A stretch of DNA of 64,000 bases from Paraburkholderia elongata. Its GTDB lineage: Bacteria > Pseudomonadota > Gammaproteobacteria > Burkholderiales > Burkholderiaceae. This document shows positions 34,296 through 43,797 of this stretch, one piece after another. Positions within the stretch are counted from its first letter, which is position 1. Every line of letters begins with the position of its first letter. A program made the position numbers and the translations under genes. The stretch covers positions 62,001 through 126,000 of the forward strand of contig NZ_WOEZ01000044.1 in NCBI RefSeq assembly GCF_013177735.1, read 5' to 3'. The notes beneath the pieces were generated by a model. It ran no database searches. It was not told the DNA's origin and was given only the letters and a program-made list of their open reading frames with translations.

Positions 34296-34776
34296 GCACG
34301 CACGCCTTGCATTCGCTCGTGCCGACTATGCCGGTGACGGCGACCGCCCGTGCCCACCGTGCTGACCCACCCCGCTGGTTTCCGTGGCAAACCCATCCGC
34401 GACGCACGCAGTGCGGAGTGGGAGCTGATGAATCCTTTGTCACTAACGTCGAATGTGCGAGGGCACGGATTCCAGATGTACCACTACCGCAACTGCGCGG
34501 GGGACCCGCTTAAGAATTAGCGGTGGGAAGCCGCTTTCTTTGCTTACTTTCTTTGCGGCGGCAAAGAAAGTAAGTGCCTGCCCCGCACAGGGGCGACGCT
34601 AATAAACCAATAAGAATTCAAGGAAAGGCCAAGAAATCCAGATCAAGGATTCGCAACTCGCGCAAGATGCACAGAATCCTGCCGAACGGTATACACACAC
34701 CCCGCCTCATCAGCGAACGCGGCCAGTCCCGCATGCTACGATGCTTCGCTCGTTGCGAAAAACGTCGGAGACATAG
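34296..34776. other. Intergenic region carrying a dispersed hairpin repeat
   Basis: No supported gene. The left part (34296-34500) shows nothing recognisable. The right part holds the hairpin repeat at 34516-34616. Confidence 0.5.
34516..34616. repeat. Paraburkholderia-type intergenic hairpin repeat
   Basis: Contains a perfect 14-bp inverted repeat: CTTACTTTCTTTGC (34543-34556), loop GGCG, GCAAAGAAAGTAAG (34561-34574). It is flanked by GTGGGAAGCCGCTTTC on one side and GCCTGCCCCGCACAGGGGC on the other. From memory this block recurs in many intergenic regions of Paraburkholderia genomes, as a REP or MITE-like element. Only one copy is in the window, so the repeat status rests on recall. Confidence 0.6.
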
Positions 34777-35157
34777 ATGAGCCCAGAGAGTGCCGCCCGT
34801 TTCGATGACCAGTTTGCGCCCCGCATCGCCGAGGCAATCGCCGCATGCTTCGCCACCACTGTCCACACCGAAGTACTGCCTTACGGCGGCCACGGCCACC
34901 CCACCCGCGTACGGATCCACGCAGCACCGCTCGAAGGCCTGGGCCACTACCCATACCCCTTGAATCTGTTCCTCACCTGGGACAGCGACGAAATCGAACG
35001 TCTAATGGGCACAGAAGGCCCAGCGCGCTTCACCAGCTATCTGGCTGCATTGCCGCGCAAGCTCCAAGCCTGGCGCCACGTACGCGAACTGGATTTTCTC
35101 TCGCACACCCAGGCCGAGCCGGTGGTATTGATCGGCGGCCTCGATTTCGGCTCTTAA
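34777..35157 (+). CDS. Hypothetical protein, DUF5594-like
   Basis: 126 aa soluble protein, [20 protein letters not shown], with a central [18 protein letters not shown] stretch and a hydrophobic C-terminus [11 protein letters not shown]. It resembles the Burkholderia-restricted DUF5594 family, of unknown function. Its stop codon overlaps the stop of the convergent chemoreceptor gene by 3 bp. Confidence 0.6.
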   Translation: MSPESAARFDDQFAPRIAEAIAACFATTVHTEVLPYGGHGHPTRVRIHAAPLEGLGHYPYPLNLFLTWDSDEIERLMGTEGPARFTSYLAALPRKLQAWRHVRELDFLSHTQAEPVVLIGGLDFGS

Positions 35158-36737
35158 GACGCCGCCGCACCGATCCGAAAGAAACTCACACTTTGCACCA
35201 AACCCGATGCCTTGCTCTGCACCGCATCGGCAGCCGCAGCCGCCTGCTCGACCAAAGCCGCGTTGCTCTGCGTCACCTGATCCATCTGCGTGACCGCATC
35301 GTTCACTTCCGCAATGCCCGCTGCCTGATCGACGCTGGCCGTCGCGATCGCCTCGACGATGCGCGTCACGCTGCCCGCGCTTTGCACCACGCCGTCCATC
35401 GTATTGCTTGCATGGTTGATCAACTGCGTGCCGGCGTCGATCGTGGCGACCGACTCGTGAATCAGCGCCTTGATCTCATGCGCGGCATCGGCCGAGCGTT
35501 GAGCCAGACTGCGCACTTCGCTCGCGACCACCGCGAAGCCGCGCCCTTGCGTGCCGGCACGCGCCGCTTCAACAGCCGCGTTGAGCGCCAGAATATTGGT
35601 CTGCGCGGCAATCGCTTCGACCACCGCGATGATATCGACGATACGCTTGGACGCCGCGTCGATCTGGCCCATTGTGCGCACCGCATCGGTCATCACGACG
35701 CCGCCGTCGCGTGCCGCTTGCGCCGCGGTTTGCGCGAGCGTGGTGGCCTCGCGTGCGTTGCTGGCGTTGCGCTGAACCGAGTCGGTGAAATGCTGCATCG
35801 AGGCGGCGGTTTCTTCGAGCGACGCGGCCTGTTGTTCGGTGCGTGCCGACAGATCGAGGTTGCCCGCGGCGATCTCCTGCGTCGCTGACGAAATCGTGTT
35901 CGCGCCTTCACGAATCTCGCTGACGATATGCCGCAAGCGCTGATTCATTTCGTTGAGCGCGACCAGCAACTGGCCGGTTTCGTCGCGGCTCACCACGGCG
36001 ACGTCGGCGCGCAGATCGCCTGCCGCAACCGCTTGCGCGACACCGACCGATTGCCTGACCGGCACTGTGATGCTATGGCTCAGGAACCAGATTGCGAACG
36101 TGCCCACGCCCAGCGAGCAGATCACGACCGATAGAAGCAGCACGCAGGCGAGCGTGTACGCGCGTTCTGCGGCATCGCCCGTGCGCACGTTGGAGTCTTG
36201 CGCCTGCTGCATCACCGCGGCGACAATACCGTCGATAGCGGCGGTCGGCGCGCGGTCGATACCTTTGACCAAACCGTCGACAACGTGTGCCGTATTCGGA
36301 TCGGCCGCGTCATAGTGGCTGAGCGCGCCGAGGTAGCTGTCCTGCAGCGAGGCGTGCGTGGCGAGCGCCTTGTCGACACCGTCGACGTTAGCGCCCAATG
36401 CACTCAGTTGATCCTTCAGTCGCAGCAAGGCAGAGTGCGTCGTGCCGCTTTCTTTGCTGAAGGCGTCACGGTACTTGGCGAACGCAGCCGGATCAGCCCC
36501 GCGCAGCAGCAGGTCTTTCCATTCCTGAACCTGCTTCTTGAATTCGACCTGCGCGACGCGTGCCGTGTCGGCAGCTTGCGCATACTGGCTGAGCGTTTGC
36601 GCGGACTGGATTTGCAACGCATGGGTATTCGACAGTGCGTGCCAGCCTTCCAGACCCACCACCATCGTCGCGGCAAGCAGCACCGCGCCGAGCAGCGCCA
36701 ACTTAACAGCGATCTTCAGATTTCTATAGAACGTCAC
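35154..36737 (-). CDS. Methyl-accepting chemotaxis protein (four-helix-bundle sensor)
   Basis: 527 aa. First membrane helix at about 11-30 ([17 protein letters not shown]), a helical periplasmic domain of about 160 aa, a second helix ([20 protein letters not shown]), HAMP, and a cytoplasmic signalling domain with the invariant hairpin tip ([39 protein letters not shown]). It signals to CheA/CheW. No C-terminal CheR-binding pentapeptide is present. The ligand is unknown. It is followed upstream by a second receptor, so the two form a tandem pair. Confidence 0.92.
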   Translation of the reverse strand: MTFYRNLKIAVKLALLGAVLLAATMVVGLEGWHALSNTHALQIQSAQTLSQYAQAADTARVAQVEFKKQVQEWKDLLLRGADPAAFAKYRDAFSKESGTTHSALLRLKDQLSALGANVDGVDKALATHASLQDSYLGALSHYDAADPNTAHVVDGLVKGIDRAPTAAIDGIVAAVMQQAQDSNVRTGDAAERAYTLACVLLLSVVICSLGVGTFAIWFLSHSITVPVRQSVGVAQAVAAGDLRADVAVVSRDETGQLLVALNEMNQRLRHIVSEIREGANTISSATQEIAAGNLDLSARTEQQAASLEETAASMQHFTDSVQRNASNAREATTLAQTAAQAARDGGVVMTDAVRTMGQIDAASKRIVDIIAVVEAIAAQTNILALNAAVEAARAGTQGRGFAVVASEVRSLAQRSADAAHEIKALIHESVATIDAGTQLINHASNTMDGVVQSAGSVTRIVEAIATASVDQAAGIAEVNDAVTQMDQVTQSNAALVEQAAAAADAVQSKASGLVQSVSFFRIGAAAS

Positions 36738-36758
36738 TGCGATTTCCTTTGGCGTACC

Positions 36759-38558
36759 TTAGTCCAGCTTGAATTGCGTGACGGCAGTGGCAAGACTCAC
36801 GGCCTGGCTTTGCAACGCGGCGGCCGCCGCCGTGGATTCCTCGACCAGTGCGGCGTTCTGCTGAACCATTTCATCCAGTTGGCTGACCGCGCGGTTGACT
36901 TCCTGAATCCCGCGCGTTTGCTCGTTGGCTGCCTGGGTGATTTCGGAAATGATGGTTGTCACGTTGGCGACGTTGTTGACGATCTCCGTCATCGTCTCAC
37001 CGGCCTGGCGGACCTGGCCCGAGCCGGAGGTCACGCTCGCCACGGTCGCTTCGATCAGCGCCTTGATTTCCTTCGCGGCCTGCGCGCTGCGTTGCGCGAG
37101 GCTGCGCACCTCGCCGGCCACCACCGCGAAACCGCGGCCCTGTTCGCCGGCACGCGCCGCTTCAACCGCCGCGTTCAACGCGAGGATGTTGGTCTGGAAC
37201 GCAATGCCGTCGATCACGCCGATGATGTCGGAGATCTTCACCGACGCCTGTTCGATCTCGCCCATCGTCGTAATCACGTCGGAGATCACCACGCCGCCAC
37301 GCGAAGCGACCTGCGATGCGGACACGGCGGTATCGTCGGCCTGCTTCGCGGCGCTGGCCGACTGCGTGACCGTCGAGGTGATTTCTTCCATCGACGCAGC
37401 GGTCTGTTGCAGGCTGGCCGCAGCGGATTCGGTGCGGCCCGACAGATCGACGTTACCCGCGGCGATTTCATTCGCGGCCACGCGCACCGATTCGCTGGCG
37501 TCGCGAATCTGGCGCATCACGTGGCTGAGTTTGTCGATGAAGGTATTGAACGAGCGCGCGATCTGCGCGACTTCGTCGTTGCCGGCGGCCGGCAGACGTT
37601 GTGTCAGATCGCCTTCGCCCGAGCCGATCGCGTCCATCGCGTCGCGTACTTTCGAGAGACGCTGGAACGACACGGCGGTGACCGCGGCCACGATTGCGGC
37701 GGCAATAGCGGCAATCACGATCAAGGCGATGACCGAGGCGGTCAACAGCGATCGCATGCCCGCGGTCGCTTCCGATTTGTCGAGCGCGACGACCGCGTAC
37801 CAGTCGGTGCCGGGAATGGCCTCGGCGCGCAGCAGCTTCGTGCTGCCGTTTACGTCGACTTCGACAGGGTGCTCGGTGCTGAAGAGCGCGGCGAGCTTGT
37901 CGCCGATGAGAGCAGGTGCGAGGTCCGACGCCGGCTTCAAGGTTAGCTTGGCGTCCGGGTGCGCGACGATATGGCCGCTCGCGTCGATCAACATGCCGAA
38001 GCTCGCGGGTGTCGGATGAATCGCCTTGACGTTGGCAATCACACTGTCCATCGCGACGTCGCCGGACACCACGCCTTTCACCGCGCCATCGCGCACCACG
38101 GGCGCGGCGAATGCGACCACCAGCTTGCCCGTGCCCACGTCCACATACGGCGGCGTCACCACCGGTTTGCCGGCTGCGGCGGCCTGCTTGTACCAGGGGC
38201 GGCCGGTCGGATCGTAGTCAGGCGGGATGCCGGTCGGATCGGAGAACTTCGCCGTCTTGTCCGCGTAGCCGACGTACACGTTGGTGAACTTGCCGGCCGC
38301 GGCGATCTGCTTCAACGCGGCGGACGGATCGGGTTGTAGCACGGCGTCCTGCAGCGAGTTGATCATCTGACTATTGGAGGCGATCCAGTCTTCGATACCG
38401 TCTGCACGACCGCTTTCGACAGCGTTCAAACTGCTTTCGATTGCATCGGCGTTATACGAGTTGGCGACGACATAGTTGAGAACAGCGTTAGCAGCGAGCG
38501 CGACCACAACGATGGCGACGCACAGGGCGACGATGCGCGCGCGAATGGAGGAGAACAT
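36759..38558 (-). CDS. Methyl-accepting chemotaxis protein with dCache sensor
   Basis: 599 aa. After one membrane helix ([18 protein letters not shown]) comes a periplasmic double-Cache domain of about 240 aa with [20 protein letters not shown] and [13 protein letters not shown] second helix ([20 protein letters not shown]), HAMP and a signalling tip ([20 protein letters not shown]) follow. dCache domains bind amino acids and small organic acids. It ends 21 bp before the first receptor's start, so the two may be co-transcribed. Confidence 0.92.
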   Translation of the reverse strand: MFSSIRARIVALCVAIVVVALAANAVLNYVVANSYNADAIESSLNAVESGRADGIEDWIASNSQMINSLQDAVLQPDPSAALKQIAAAGKFTNVYVGYADKTAKFSDPTGIPPDYDPTGRPWYKQAAAAGKPVVTPPYVDVGTGKLVVAFAAPVVRDGAVKGVVSGDVAMDSVIANVKAIHPTPASFGMLIDASGHIVAHPDAKLTLKPASDLAPALIGDKLAALFSTEHPVEVDVNGSTKLLRAEAIPGTDWYAVVALDKSEATAGMRSLLTASVIALIVIAAIAAAIVAAVTAVSFQRLSKVRDAMDAIGSGEGDLTQRLPAAGNDEVAQIARSFNTFIDKLSHVMRQIRDASESVRVAANEIAAGNVDLSGRTESAAASLQQTAASMEEITSTVTQSASAAKQADDTAVSASQVASRGGVVISDVITTMGEIEQASVKISDIIGVIDGIAFQTNILALNAAVEAARAGEQGRGFAVVAGEVRSLAQRSAQAAKEIKALIEATVASVTSGSGQVRQAGETMTEIVNNVANVTTIISEITQAANEQTRGIQEVNRAVSQLDEMVQQNAALVEESTAAAAALQSQAVSLATAVTQFKLD

Positions 38559-38854
38559 GTCGGGAGTCTTTCGGAGTAAGCAGTGAACCGTTGTCGGTGA
38601 GGCGGGGGCCTCATACGCGGTATACGGCCTGGGCAGTGGGGACTTGAGCGGGTAATGCTTTCAGTTTCTGACGGCGGCCGGCAACGCCGCTTGTGGCGGC
38701 GCGCCGCGATGCTACACACTTTCTCGCGCGATGCGGGGTTTTCAATGGATGCCGAAACAGCGCCTTGGCAATGGTTGCGGGGCGCCGTATTCGTATGACG
38801 ATAATGGTGGGTATGACGCTATGTGACGCTATGTACCGATGCAGGCGGATGATT

Positions 38855-40246
38855 TCACATCACCGGAGAATGCAGATGATGTGGGTGATCGAGCGTCTCG
38901 CCCACGATGCGCAGCGCCTCTTCGCATTCGTCGCGCGTCTTTGAGCCACCGAGGCACACGCGCATTGCGTTCGGCGGATTGCCGTCGGTGGAAAACGCCG
39001 CCCCCGCAACCGCGGCGATGCCCTGGTTGCGCAGTTGCAATGCGAGTTCGGAAGTACTCCAGCCGCTTTCCACCGGCACCGGCAACCACAGATGAAAGCC
39101 GTCCGGATGCGCTTCGTAAGGCCACGCTTCGAGCATGCGCGATGCAATCGCCTGGCGTGCGCGTGATTCATTGCGGATTGCGTTGAGCATATCGAGCGCG
39201 GTGCCGTCGACGATCCATTGTGTCGCAAGCGTGACCGTGAACGGACTCGCCATCACCGTCGTCGCGCGCAATGCGCCGGCGAGACGTTGTGTTTGTCTGG
39301 CAGTCGGCGCGTGCAGATGCGCGACCCGCAGACCCGCACCGAGGCTCTTCGATAAACCCGTCACGTAGTAAGTCAGTTCGGGCGCGAGGCTCGCGAGCGC
39401 ATCGGGCGCACTTTGCGGCAACATCGCGTACGCATCGTCTTCGATGATCGGGACGCTGTAGCGCAACGCGACGTCGGCGAGCGCCTCGCGCCGTTTGTGC
39501 GTGAGCGTCAGCGTGCTCGGGTTTTGCAGCGTCGGATTGCAATAGAACGCGCTCGGCTTGTCGGTCTTGCAGAGCGCTTCGAATGCGTGGGCGAGCGGGC
39601 CTTCGTCGTCGCGCGGCAGGGCTTGCAGACGCACGCCGAGTTGCGCGGCAATCGCCTTGATGCCGGGGTAAGCCAGCGCGTCGAGACAGATCGTGCCGCC
39701 GGGCCGCGCCAACTGCGAGACGAGCGCCACCAGCGCGCTATGGATGCCGGGGCACACCAGCACGTTCTGCGCGGCGCAATTCGGTACGCGCCGCTTCAGC
39801 CATTCGGCGCCCGCGTCCTTGTCGGCGGCGGAGCCGCCGAAGTCTTGATAACGCAGCAACTGATAGGGATCGCTGTCGCTCATCAGGCGGGCCGCCGAAT
39901 CGCGCAGACGAGCAGCGTAGTCGGGCGGCTCGGGTGGCGTGTTCATCGACATCTCGATGCTGCTGCCGCCGGTCAGCGGCAAGGTCGCTGTGCGGCCGCG
40001 CACGAAGGTGCCGCTGCCGGCGCGCGAATCGAGCAGGCCGCGTTTGCGCGCTTCCGCATACGCGCGTGCCACCGTCGTGTAGTTCAGCGCGAGTGCTTCG
40101 GCCAGATCGCGCAGTCCCGGCAAGCGGTCGCGCGGACGCAGGCGGCCGGTGGCGAGATCTTCTTCGATCAGATCGGGAATCGCGAGGTAGGCCGGCTTGC
40201 GGATGTCGGCGAGGCGTTTGATCCAGTGATGTGTCGGGCTGCTCAT
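38855..40246 (-). CDS. MocR-type regulator (GntR HTH fused to aminotransferase-like domain)
   Basis: 463 aa. Residues about 10-80 are a GntR winged helix (LPGLRDLAEALALNYTTVAR, AYAEARKRGLLDSRAGSGTF). The remainder is a fold-type-I PLP domain with Asn in FYCNPTLQNPST and the PLP-binding Lys in VTGLSKSLGAGLR. MocR proteins bind PLP or an aminated ligand to switch DNA binding. It is divergent from the Nit1C cluster, and ATTGATCG repeats lie in front of both genes, so it probably controls itself and the cluster. Confidence 0.88.
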   Translation of the reverse strand: MSSPTHHWIKRLADIRKPAYLAIPDLIEEDLATGRLRPRDRLPGLRDLAEALALNYTTVARAYAEARKRGLLDSRAGSGTFVRGRTATLPLTGGSSIEMSMNTPPEPPDYAARLRDSAARLMSDSDPYQLLRYQDFGGSAADKDAGAEWLKRRVPNCAAQNVLVCPGIHSALVALVSQLARPGGTICLDALAYPGIKAIAAQLGVRLQALPRDDEGPLAHAFEALCKTDKPSAFYCNPTLQNPSTLTLTHKRREALADVALRYSVPIIEDDAYAMLPQSAPDALASLAPELTYYVTGLSKSLGAGLRVAHLHAPTARQTQRLAGALRATTVMASPFTVTLATQWIVDGTALDMLNAIRNESRARQAIASRMLEAWPYEAHPDGFHLWLPVPVESGWSTSELALQLRNQGIAAVAGAAFSTDGNPPNAMRVCLGGSKTRDECEEALRIVGETLDHPHHLHSPVM

Positions 40247-40276
40247 TGCGTTGGGCTTCGGATGGAGGTGGTGAGC

Positions 40277-40316
40277 ATTGATCGGATTTGAATGCGATCA
40301 ATGATCGGATTGATCG
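40277..40316. promoter_or_regulatory. ATTGATCG box cluster near the MocR gene
   Basis: ATTGATCG at 40277-40284 and 40309-40316 (plus strand) and its complement at 40295-40302. Candidate MocR sites, 30-70 bp upstream of its start codon. Confidence 0.55.
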
Positions 40317-40364
40317 TCCGTGGTGAATGAGTGCACCACGCCGACACGTCCTTATCGGCAAACC

Positions 40365-40379
40365 GCACCCGGCTGGTGC
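40365..40379. promoter_or_regulatory. NtrC-like enhancer site
   Basis: GCACC-CGGCT-GGTGC, the exact dyad and 5-bp spacing of NtrC sites. It is centred about 150 bp upstream of the sigma-54 promoter at 40515, a normal enhancer distance. Confidence 0.6.
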
Positions 40380-40487
40380 GATATCGCGGGGTTGAGGGCG
40401 GTTGCTCGCGACGCCTCGGCTGTATGCAACCTTCGCGCCAAAGAAATTTTCGCGTCGCATGTCGAATCGAGGCCGAATTGATTGCTG

Positions 40488-40515
40488 ATTGATCGCATTT
40501 GCGTAGCCGATCAAT
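40488..40515. promoter_or_regulatory. ATTGATCG box pair next to the nit promoter
   Basis: ATTGATCG at 40488-40495 and its complement CGATCAAT at 40508-40515, directly abutting the sigma-54 -24 element. A bound regulator could block or assist that promoter. Confidence 0.55.
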
Positions 40516-40530
40516 GGCACGGCCGTTGCG
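40515..40530 (+). promoter_or_regulatory. Sigma-54 promoter for the Nit1C operon
   Basis: TGGCAC-GGCCG-TTGCG, with the invariant GG (40516-40517) and GC (40528-40529) separated by exactly 10 bp. The transcription start would be near 40541, giving a leader of about 55 nt. Sigma-54 control fits a nitrogen-starvation cluster. Confidence 0.75.
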
Positions 40531-40595
40531 TTAAGAGAAGCGCGCACACATTGAACGCGCCATCTTTTAATTAGCAAACCTGATCGGAGAGTGTC

Positions 40596-41078
40596 ATGCC
40601 AGCCGTCAACAAACCGTTGCATCAGAAAGGTGACTACCTTGTCGACTACGAAGAGAAAGTCTTTGAAGACGTGAAGGCCGAACCTGGCGAGAAGGCGCTC
40701 GTCACTTTTCACACGGTCGCGTTCGAAGGTTCGATCGGCTTCGTCAATATGTTGCAGGCCACGCGTTTGCAACGCAAAGGCTTCGAAACGTCGGTACTGC
40801 TTTATGGACCAGGTGTCACGCTCGGTCTGCAACGCGGCTTTCCAACGCTCGGCGACGAAGCGTTCCCCGGCCATCTGAATTTCAACAAGCAACTGATGAA
40901 GTTCATGGAAGAGGGCGGCAAGGTGTACGCCTGCCGCTTCGCCTTGCAAGCCTTGTACGGGCACGGCGAGGCATCGCTGATCGAAGGCATTCGCCCGATC
41001 AGTCCGCTCGACGTGCTTGATATCCAGCTGCTTCATCGCAAGGACAACGCGCTGATCATCCACACGTGGACGGTTTGA
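40596..41078 (+). CDS. MSMEG_0572/Sll0783-family nitrogen-starvation protein
   Basis: 160 aa, [20 protein letters not shown], with [34 protein letters not shown] and a hydrophobic middle. It is the first gene of the conserved Nit1C set known from mycobacteria, cyanobacteria, pseudomonads and Burkholderia. The fold resembles DsrE-like small proteins, but the biochemical role is unknown. CGGAGAG precedes the ATG. Confidence 0.85.
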   Translation: MPAVNKPLHQKGDYLVDYEEKVFEDVKAEPGEKALVTFHTVAFEGSIGFVNMLQATRLQRKGFETSVLLYGPGVTLGLQRGFPTLGDEAFPGHLNFNKQLMKFMEEGGKVYACRFALQALYGHGEASLIEGIRPISPLDVLDIQLLHRKDNALIIHTWTV

Positions 41079-41097
41079 CGAGAGGCGGGTGACCACT

Positions 41098-42132
41098 ATG
41101 TCCGACAAACGCATCGTGCGTGCGGCCGCAGTCCAGATCTCACCGGACTTCGAACGCAGCGGCGGCACCCTCGAGAAGGTATGCGAGGCCATTGAGAAAG
41201 CGGCGCGTGAAGGCGTGCAGCTGATCGTGTTCCCAGAGACCTTCGTGCCGTACTACCCATACTTTTCTTTCGTGCGTCCGCCGGTTGCTTCCGGCGCCGA
41301 TCACATGAAGCTCTATGAGGAAGCCGTGATCGTGCCGGGCCCGGTGACGCAAGCGGTGGCCGAACGGGCGCGTTTGCATCGGATGGTGGTGGTGCTCGGC
41401 GTCAACGAGCGCGATCACGGCAGCCTCTACAACACGCAGTTGATCTTCGACGTGGACGGCCAACTGCTGCTCAAGCGCCGCAAGATCACGCCGACGTTTC
41501 ATGAACGGATGATCTGGGGGCAGGGCGACGCGGCCGGTTTGAAAGTCGCGCAAACGGCGGTGGCGCGCGTCGGTGCGCTCGCCTGCTGGGAGCATTACAA
41601 CCCGCTCGCGCGCTATGCATTGATGACGCAGCACGAAGAGATTCATTGCAGCCAGTTTCCCGGCTCGCTGGTGGGGCCGGTCTTCGCCGAGCAGATCGAG
41701 GTGACGATCCGGCATCACGCGCTGGAGTCGGGCTGTTTCGTGGTCAATGCAACGGGCTGGCTGAGCGAAGCGCAGATTGCGTCCGTTACGTCCGATACGA
41801 ATTTGCAGAAGGCGCTGCGCGGCGGCTGCAATACCGCAATCGTGTCGCCTGAAGGACAGCATCTGGCCCAACCGCTGCGTGAGGGCGAGGGCATGGTGAT
41901 TGCCGGTCTCGACATGAGCCTGATCACCAAGCGCAAACGCATGATGGATTCGGTCGGCCACTACGCGCGGCCTGAATTGCTCAGTCTTGCGATCAACCGG
42001 CGGCCGGCGGAAACCGTCGCGCCGATGCCGGCCTGGTCCAGTGCTTCGAGCACCGGCTTTAATTCAAACGAGGGATGGTGCGATGAACTCCAGCGAGACA
42101 CTGTCGGCAGCGAGCCGGCAATTGATGACTGA
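41098..42132 (+). CDS. Nitrilase of the Nit1 cluster
   Basis: 344 aa. The catalytic Glu-Lys-Cys triad is visible as E47 ([11 protein letters not shown]), K129 ([12 protein letters not shown]) and C163 ([12 protein letters not shown]). It hydrolyses nitriles to the acid and ammonia and is probably a helical oligomer. Work on Nit1C in pseudomonads links the cluster to growth on cyanide as nitrogen source. The ATG at 41098 gives the usual N-terminus. The C-terminal 40 aa are low-complexity. The next gene starts 50 bp inside its 3' end. Confidence 0.92.
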   Translation: MSDKRIVRAAAVQISPDFERSGGTLEKVCEAIEKAAREGVQLIVFPETFVPYYPYFSFVRPPVASGADHMKLYEEAVIVPGPVTQAVAERARLHRMVVVLGVNERDHGSLYNTQLIFDVDGQLLLKRRKITPTFHERMIWGQGDAAGLKVAQTAVARVGALACWEHYNPLARYALMTQHEEIHCSQFPGSLVGPVFAEQIEVTIRHHALESGCFVVNATGWLSEAQIASVTSDTNLQKALRGGCNTAIVSPEGQHLAQPLREGEGMVIAGLDMSLITKRKRMMDSVGHYARPELLSLAINRRPAETVAPMPAWSSASSTGFNSNEGWCDELQRDTVGSEPAIDD

Positions 42133-43195
42133 ATTGCAGTCGGCCGGCTTGCGGCTCGTGTCTCCGGATGCGGGCGCCGCGAGCCGGCGTGGCGGCGCGG
42201 GGCCCTCGGACCACAAGGCGGTCACGGTCGACGGCGTGACGATCATGGTGCCGGTGCATACGAGCACCGCATGGCACTCGCCGTTCGTCGCGCAGACGCC
42301 GAATGCAAATGGATCGAGCGCGTTGCTGCGCGGCACGATTCCGATTGCCAATATCAGCTTTCCCAAAGCACCGCGCTTTTACGGCATGCAGACGCTCGAC
42401 GGTGTGCCTTACTCGCACATTGCCGCGTTGCACAGTGCGGACGTGCTGGCCACGACGGTGCTGCAAACCTGCATCCGCTACGAGAGCCGTCGCAAGAGTT
42501 GCAAGTTCTGCGCGATTGGGCAGTCGCTCGCGGCAGGCCGCACGATTGCGCGCAAAACGCCGGAGCAATTGGCCGAAGTGGCGCGCGCAGCCGTGTTGCT
42601 CGACGGCGTCAAGCATATGGTGCTGACCACCGGCACGCCGCCCACATCCGATCGCGGCGCGCAGATTCTGTGCGAAAGCGCATTCGCCATCAAAGCGGCG
42701 GTCGATCTGCCGATCCAGGCGCAATGCGAGCCGCCCGACGACGACCACTGGTTCGCGCGCATGAAAGCGAGCGGCATCGATACGCTCGGCATGCATCTCG
42801 AAGTGGTGACGCCTGCATTGCGGGAACGCATCATGCCGGGCAAAGCGAGTGTGCCGCTGGCGCGCTACATGGCGGCCTTCAAAGCGGCGGTTGCCGTGTT
42901 TGGGCGCGGCCAGGTGAGTACGTACATACTCGCCGGTCTCGGCGATAGTGCGGAGGCGATTCTGGCGACGTCGCGCGAATTGATCGAACTCGGCGTCTAT
43001 CCGTTCGTCGTGCCCTTCGTGCCCATCAGCGGTACGCCGCTCGAAGATCATCCGGCGCCCACGCCTGAATTCATGAAGTCGGTTCTGCAACCGCTCGGTG
43101 CAATGCTGAATGCTGCCGCGATGCGCTCCATCGATATCAAGGCGGGTTGTGGCAAATGCGGCGCGTGTTCGTCGCTGTCATCGTACGAGGAGTGA
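42083..43195 (+). CDS. Radical SAM protein, MSMEG_0568 family
   Basis: 370 aa. The [4Fe-4S] ligands appear in [20 protein letters not shown], that is CX9CX2C rather than the classical CX3CX2C. A biotin-synthase-like barrel follows ([36 protein letters not shown]). A C-terminal Cys cluster (AGCGKCGAC) could hold a second Fe-S cluster. The reaction is unknown; it belongs to the Nit1C core. Start at 42083, overlapping the nitrilase end. Confidence 0.88.
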   Translation: MNSSETLSAASRQLMTELQSAGLRLVSPDAGAASRRGGAGPSDHKAVTVDGVTIMVPVHTSTAWHSPFVAQTPNANGSSALLRGTIPIANISFPKAPRFYGMQTLDGVPYSHIAALHSADVLATTVLQTCIRYESRRKSCKFCAIGQSLAAGRTIARKTPEQLAEVARAAVLLDGVKHMVLTTGTPPTSDRGAQILCESAFAIKAAVDLPIQAQCEPPDDDHWFARMKASGIDTLGMHLEVVTPALRERIMPGKASVPLARYMAAFKAAVAVFGRGQVSTYILAGLGDSAEAILATSRELIELGVYPFVVPFVPISGTPLEDHPAPTPEFMKSVLQPLGAMLNAAAMRSIDIKAGCGKCGACSSLSSYEE

Positions 43196-43197
43196 TC

Positions 43198-43797
43198 ATG
43201 TTCGGCGAAGCGATTGCAGGCGAAGCGCTGGATGGCGAAGTGGGGTTTGCGCCCTATGCGCCGAGCGAATTCCGCATCAAGTGGACGACGCTCGATTGGG
43301 AGGCCGACGGAGCGTACAGGCTGCGGCGCGCGGTGTTTTGCATCGAGCAGGGCATTTTCGTCGGAGACGATCGAGACGATATCGACAGCCACGCGCAGCA
43401 ACTCGTTGCAGTGAGCTGTGTGGCCGGCATGCCGGAGCAGGTGGTCGGTACGGTGCGGATTCATCGCGACGAGGGCAACGTGTGGTTCGGTTCGCGCCTG
43501 GCCGTGCATGCCGCATTTCGCCGCCACGGCAAGATCGGCGCGACGCTAATTCGTCTCGCGGTGAGCAGCGCCCATGCGCTCGGCTGCGAGACTTTCCTCG
43601 CGCATGTGCAGAGCCAGAACGTGCCGCTTTTCCGCGCGATGCATTGGGATGTGCTCGCCGAAGAAATGTTGTTGGGGCGACCGCATCATCTGATGCAGTC
43701 CCAACTGGACTGGTATCCGCCGTGTGTGACGCCGTATGGCGGCTTCGTAACTCACACGCAACCGCACGGCCTGGCTTCTGCACGGAGCGCGGCATGA
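43198..43797 (+). CDS. GNAT N-acetyltransferase, MSMEG_0567 family
   Basis: 199 aa. GNAT core: YRLRRAVFCIEQGIFV, the acetyl-CoA loop FRRHGKIGATLIRLAV, and HALGCETFLAHVQ. The start at 43198 follows GAGGAG with the previous stop two bases upstream. It is co-translated with the next gene (ATGA overlap). The acyl acceptor is unknown; Nit1C clusters always carry it. Confidence 0.88.
   Translation: MFGEAIAGEALDGEVGFAPYAPSEFRIKWTTLDWEADGAYRLRRAVFCIEQGIFVGDDRDDIDSHAQQLVAVSCVAGMPEQVVGTVRIHRDEGNVWFGSRLAVHAAFRRHGKIGATLIRLAVSSAHALGCETFLAHVQSQNVPLFRAMHWDVLAEEMLLGRPHHLMQSQLDWYPPCVTPYGGFVTHTQPHGLASARSAA

Noticed and set aside
34574..34780. Basic 68-codon frame before the DUF5594-like gene
   Set aside because: It starts inside the hairpin repeat, has no ribosome-binding site and an improbable composition.
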